A stretch of DNA of 6,277 nt from Dehalococcoidales bacterium. GTDB taxonomy: Bacteria > Chloroflexota > Dehalococcoidia > Dehalococcoidales > UBA3254. A model generated the notes under the pieces. The model had not been told where the DNA came from, made no database searches, and saw only the letters and a program-made list of their open reading frames with translations. The DNA is taken from positions 1 through 6,277 of the forward strand of contig JAQULX010000180.1 in the NCBI GenBank assembly GCA_028718465.1. The letters run 5' to 3'. Made by a program: the position numbers and the translations under genes. Below are positions 5,624-6,277 of the stretch, in pieces (position 1 is the first letter of the stretch; each line of letters starts with the position of its first letter).

Positions 5624-6031
5624 ATGAGATGCCCTGTAGATAAAAATGATATGATTGTAGTCGAACATAAGGGTATCGAAGTCGACTATTGTCTTCAATG
5701 TAAAGGAGTATGGTTCGACTCTGAAGAGCTGGACCTGTTGGTCGCTATGCTGGAATCCGGCGGAGAGAACGCTTCCCCTCCGGGGTCCTGCCTGAACCCC
5801 AGGAAGGCCGAGACTCACGAGTCCGTCAGGAAATGTCCGATTTGCCTCCACAAGATGGACAAAGTCTGGACATGTGACAGGTCCAACATCCTGATTGACA
5901 GCTGCCCCCTGGGCGACGGGTTGTGGTTCGATGGAGGAGAGCTCCGCCAGGTGCTTCATCAACTGGGCCATACCAATCCGGAAGACATAGTCTCGTTCCT
6001 CGGCGAGATGCTGGAGGCTGATACGAAATAG
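5624..6031 (+). CDS. Protein with two zf-TFIIB-type zinc ribbons
   Basis: This 135-residue soluble protein has two copies of the TFIIB-like zinc-ribbon module (zf-TFIIB type), whose role is poorly known. Copy one spans about residues 1-43: MRCPVD, then DYCLQCKGVWFDSEEL. Copy two spans about 69-112: KCPICLHKM, then DSCPLGDGLWFDGGEL. The tryptophan-phenylalanine-Asp and GEL/EEL elements are kept in both. The zinc ligands are asymmetric: copy one has Cys3, Asp6, Cys23, Cys26 (Asp where a Cys is usual), while copy two has Cys71, Cys74, Cys94 and Gly97 (the fourth Cys lost). A linker (44-68) joins them, followed by an acidic tail. The start ATG has AAGGA 7 nt upstream. It is followed 109 bp later by lemA in the same direction, an association I recall from related genomes, so the two may be co-transcribed. 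No membrane segment is seen. Confidence 0.86.
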   Translation: MRCPVDKNDMIVVEHKGIEVDYCLQCKGVWFDSEELDLLVAMLESGGENASPPGSCLNPRKAETHESVRKCPICLHKMDKVWTCDRSNILIDSCPLGDGLWFDGGELRQVLHQLGHTNPEDIVSFLGEMLEADTK

Positions 6032-6046
6032 TTTTCAATTGCGATA

Positions 6047-6069
6047 TACAGCAAGAAGAGATTGCTGTA
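6047..6069 (+). other. Intercistronic hairpin 1
   Basis: TACAGCAA (6047-6054) and TTGCTGTA (6062-6069) form a perfect 8-bp stem with a 7-nt loop, 15 nt after the zinc-ribbon stop codon. There is no T-tract, so a processing or stabilising hairpin is as likely as a terminator. Confidence 0.5.
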
Positions 6070-6070
6070 A

Positions 6071-6100
6071 GCCTGAGGCCTCGCAAGGCGAGGCCGAGGC
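6071..6100 (+). other. Intercistronic hairpin 2 (GC-rich)
   Basis: GGCCTCGC (6077-6084) and GCGAGGCC (6088-6095) form a perfect 8-bp stem with a 3-nt loop, extended past a small internal loop by GCCT (6071-6074) and AGGC (6097-6100). It directly follows hairpin 1. It lacks a T-tract, so full termination before lemA is not evident; attenuation or mRNA protection is possible. Confidence 0.55.
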
Positions 6101-6128
6101 ATAACAGGGCAGGAAAGGAATTCAGGCC

Positions 6129-6135
6129 AGGAGGT
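6129..6135 (+). promoter_or_regulatory. Ribosome binding site of lemA
   Basis: AGGAGGT, complementary to the 16S rRNA 3' end, lies 5 nt before the ATG at 6141 and supports that start. Confidence 0.88.
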
Positions 6136-6140
6136 ATTTT

Positions 6141-6277
6141 ATGGGTATAGGTCTAATTATCGGCATAGTTGTGGCGGTGATAATCGTTATCGCGATAATC
6201 GCTTTCATAGCTATCTATAACGGATTGATCGGCCTGCGAAACCAGGTCAAGAACGCCTGGGCTCAAATCGACGTCCA
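6141..6277 (+). CDS. lemA: LemA family membrane protein, N-terminus (partial)
   Basis: The first 45 codons of a LemA-family protein are present and the gene runs off the window. One hydrophobic segment of Ile, Val and Ala fills residues 3-25 and is a single membrane-spanning anchor. It is followed by YNGLIGLRNQVKNAWAQIDV (26-45), the hallmark LemA block (YNxLIxxRNxVxNAWxxIDV), which begins the long helical soluble domain. The biochemical role of LemA proteins is not settled; they are often encoded beside membrane proteins or zinc metalloproteases of the M48 type, which could lie just beyond the window. The start is well supported by its ribosome site. The preceding zinc-ribbon gene is on the same strand, 109 bp away across two hairpins, so shared transcription is plausible but could be attenuated. 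Confidence 0.92.
   Translation, partial: MGIGLIIGIVVAVIIVIAIIAFIAIYNGLIGLRNQVKNAWAQIDV

Noticed and set aside
5591..5971. Minus-strand 126-codon frame opposite the zinc-ribbon gene
   Set aside because: It is the antisense of a gene with clear zinc-ribbon motifs, promoter and ribosome site.

Overview
The window looks like part of an ordinary bacterial chromosome of mid GC content. It holds one housekeeping gene end (serS), an aldehyde/alcohol oxidation cluster, and the start of a zinc-ribbon/LemA pair, separated by intergenic stretches rich in small palindromes. The zinc-ribbon protein next to lemA, the SerRS C-terminus and the style of the interspersed palindromes remind me of anaerobic Chloroflexi (Dehalococcoidia-like), often seen as metagenome contigs. 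This assignment is a low-confidence impression from protein style, not proof.

Layout. 1-228 (+): the last 75 codons of seryl-tRNA synthetase. 229-322: a short gap with two copies of an imperfect 17-bp direct repeat. 323-670 (-): a small GTG-started ORF with a D...ExK signature of the PD-(D/E)XK nuclease fold, probably a degraded or truncated gene. 671-846: a gap with a nested palindrome. 847-2301 (-): aldehyde dehydrogenase 1. 2302-2800: a gene-free gap with a repeat-like palindrome and a strong 16-bp-stem hairpin. 2801-3562 (-): a classical SDR oxidoreductase. 3594-5033 (-): aldehyde dehydrogenase 2. 5034-5623: a divergent intergenic region with an AT-rich control half and a GC palindrome. 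5624-6031 (+): a double zf-TFIIB-type zinc-ribbon protein. 6032-6140: two consecutive hairpins. 6141 to the window end (+): the N-terminus of a LemA-family membrane protein.

How the genes fit together. ALDH2 and the SDR are 31 bp apart on the same strand with strong Shine-Dalgarno sites and are almost certainly one operon. ALDH1 is a clear paralogue of ALDH2, lies downstream on the same strand and has its own strong ribosome site, but is separated by about 500 bp. A reasonable reading is an NAD-dependent alcohol-to-aldehyde-to-acid oxidation module (SDR plus two aldehyde dehydrogenases); the substrate cannot be read from the sequence. Upstream of ALDH2 there is a good sigma-70-type promoter (TTGACA, 17-bp spacer, TAATAT) whose -35 box is overlapped by a perfect 10-bp inverted repeat, a candidate operator.

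I found no CRISPR array, rRNA, tRNA, transposase or convincing new defence system. The most interesting points are the candidate operator/promoter, the paralogous ALDH pair with differing active-site neighbourhoods, the asymmetric loss of zinc ligands in the zinc-ribbon protein, and the nuclease-fold remnant.
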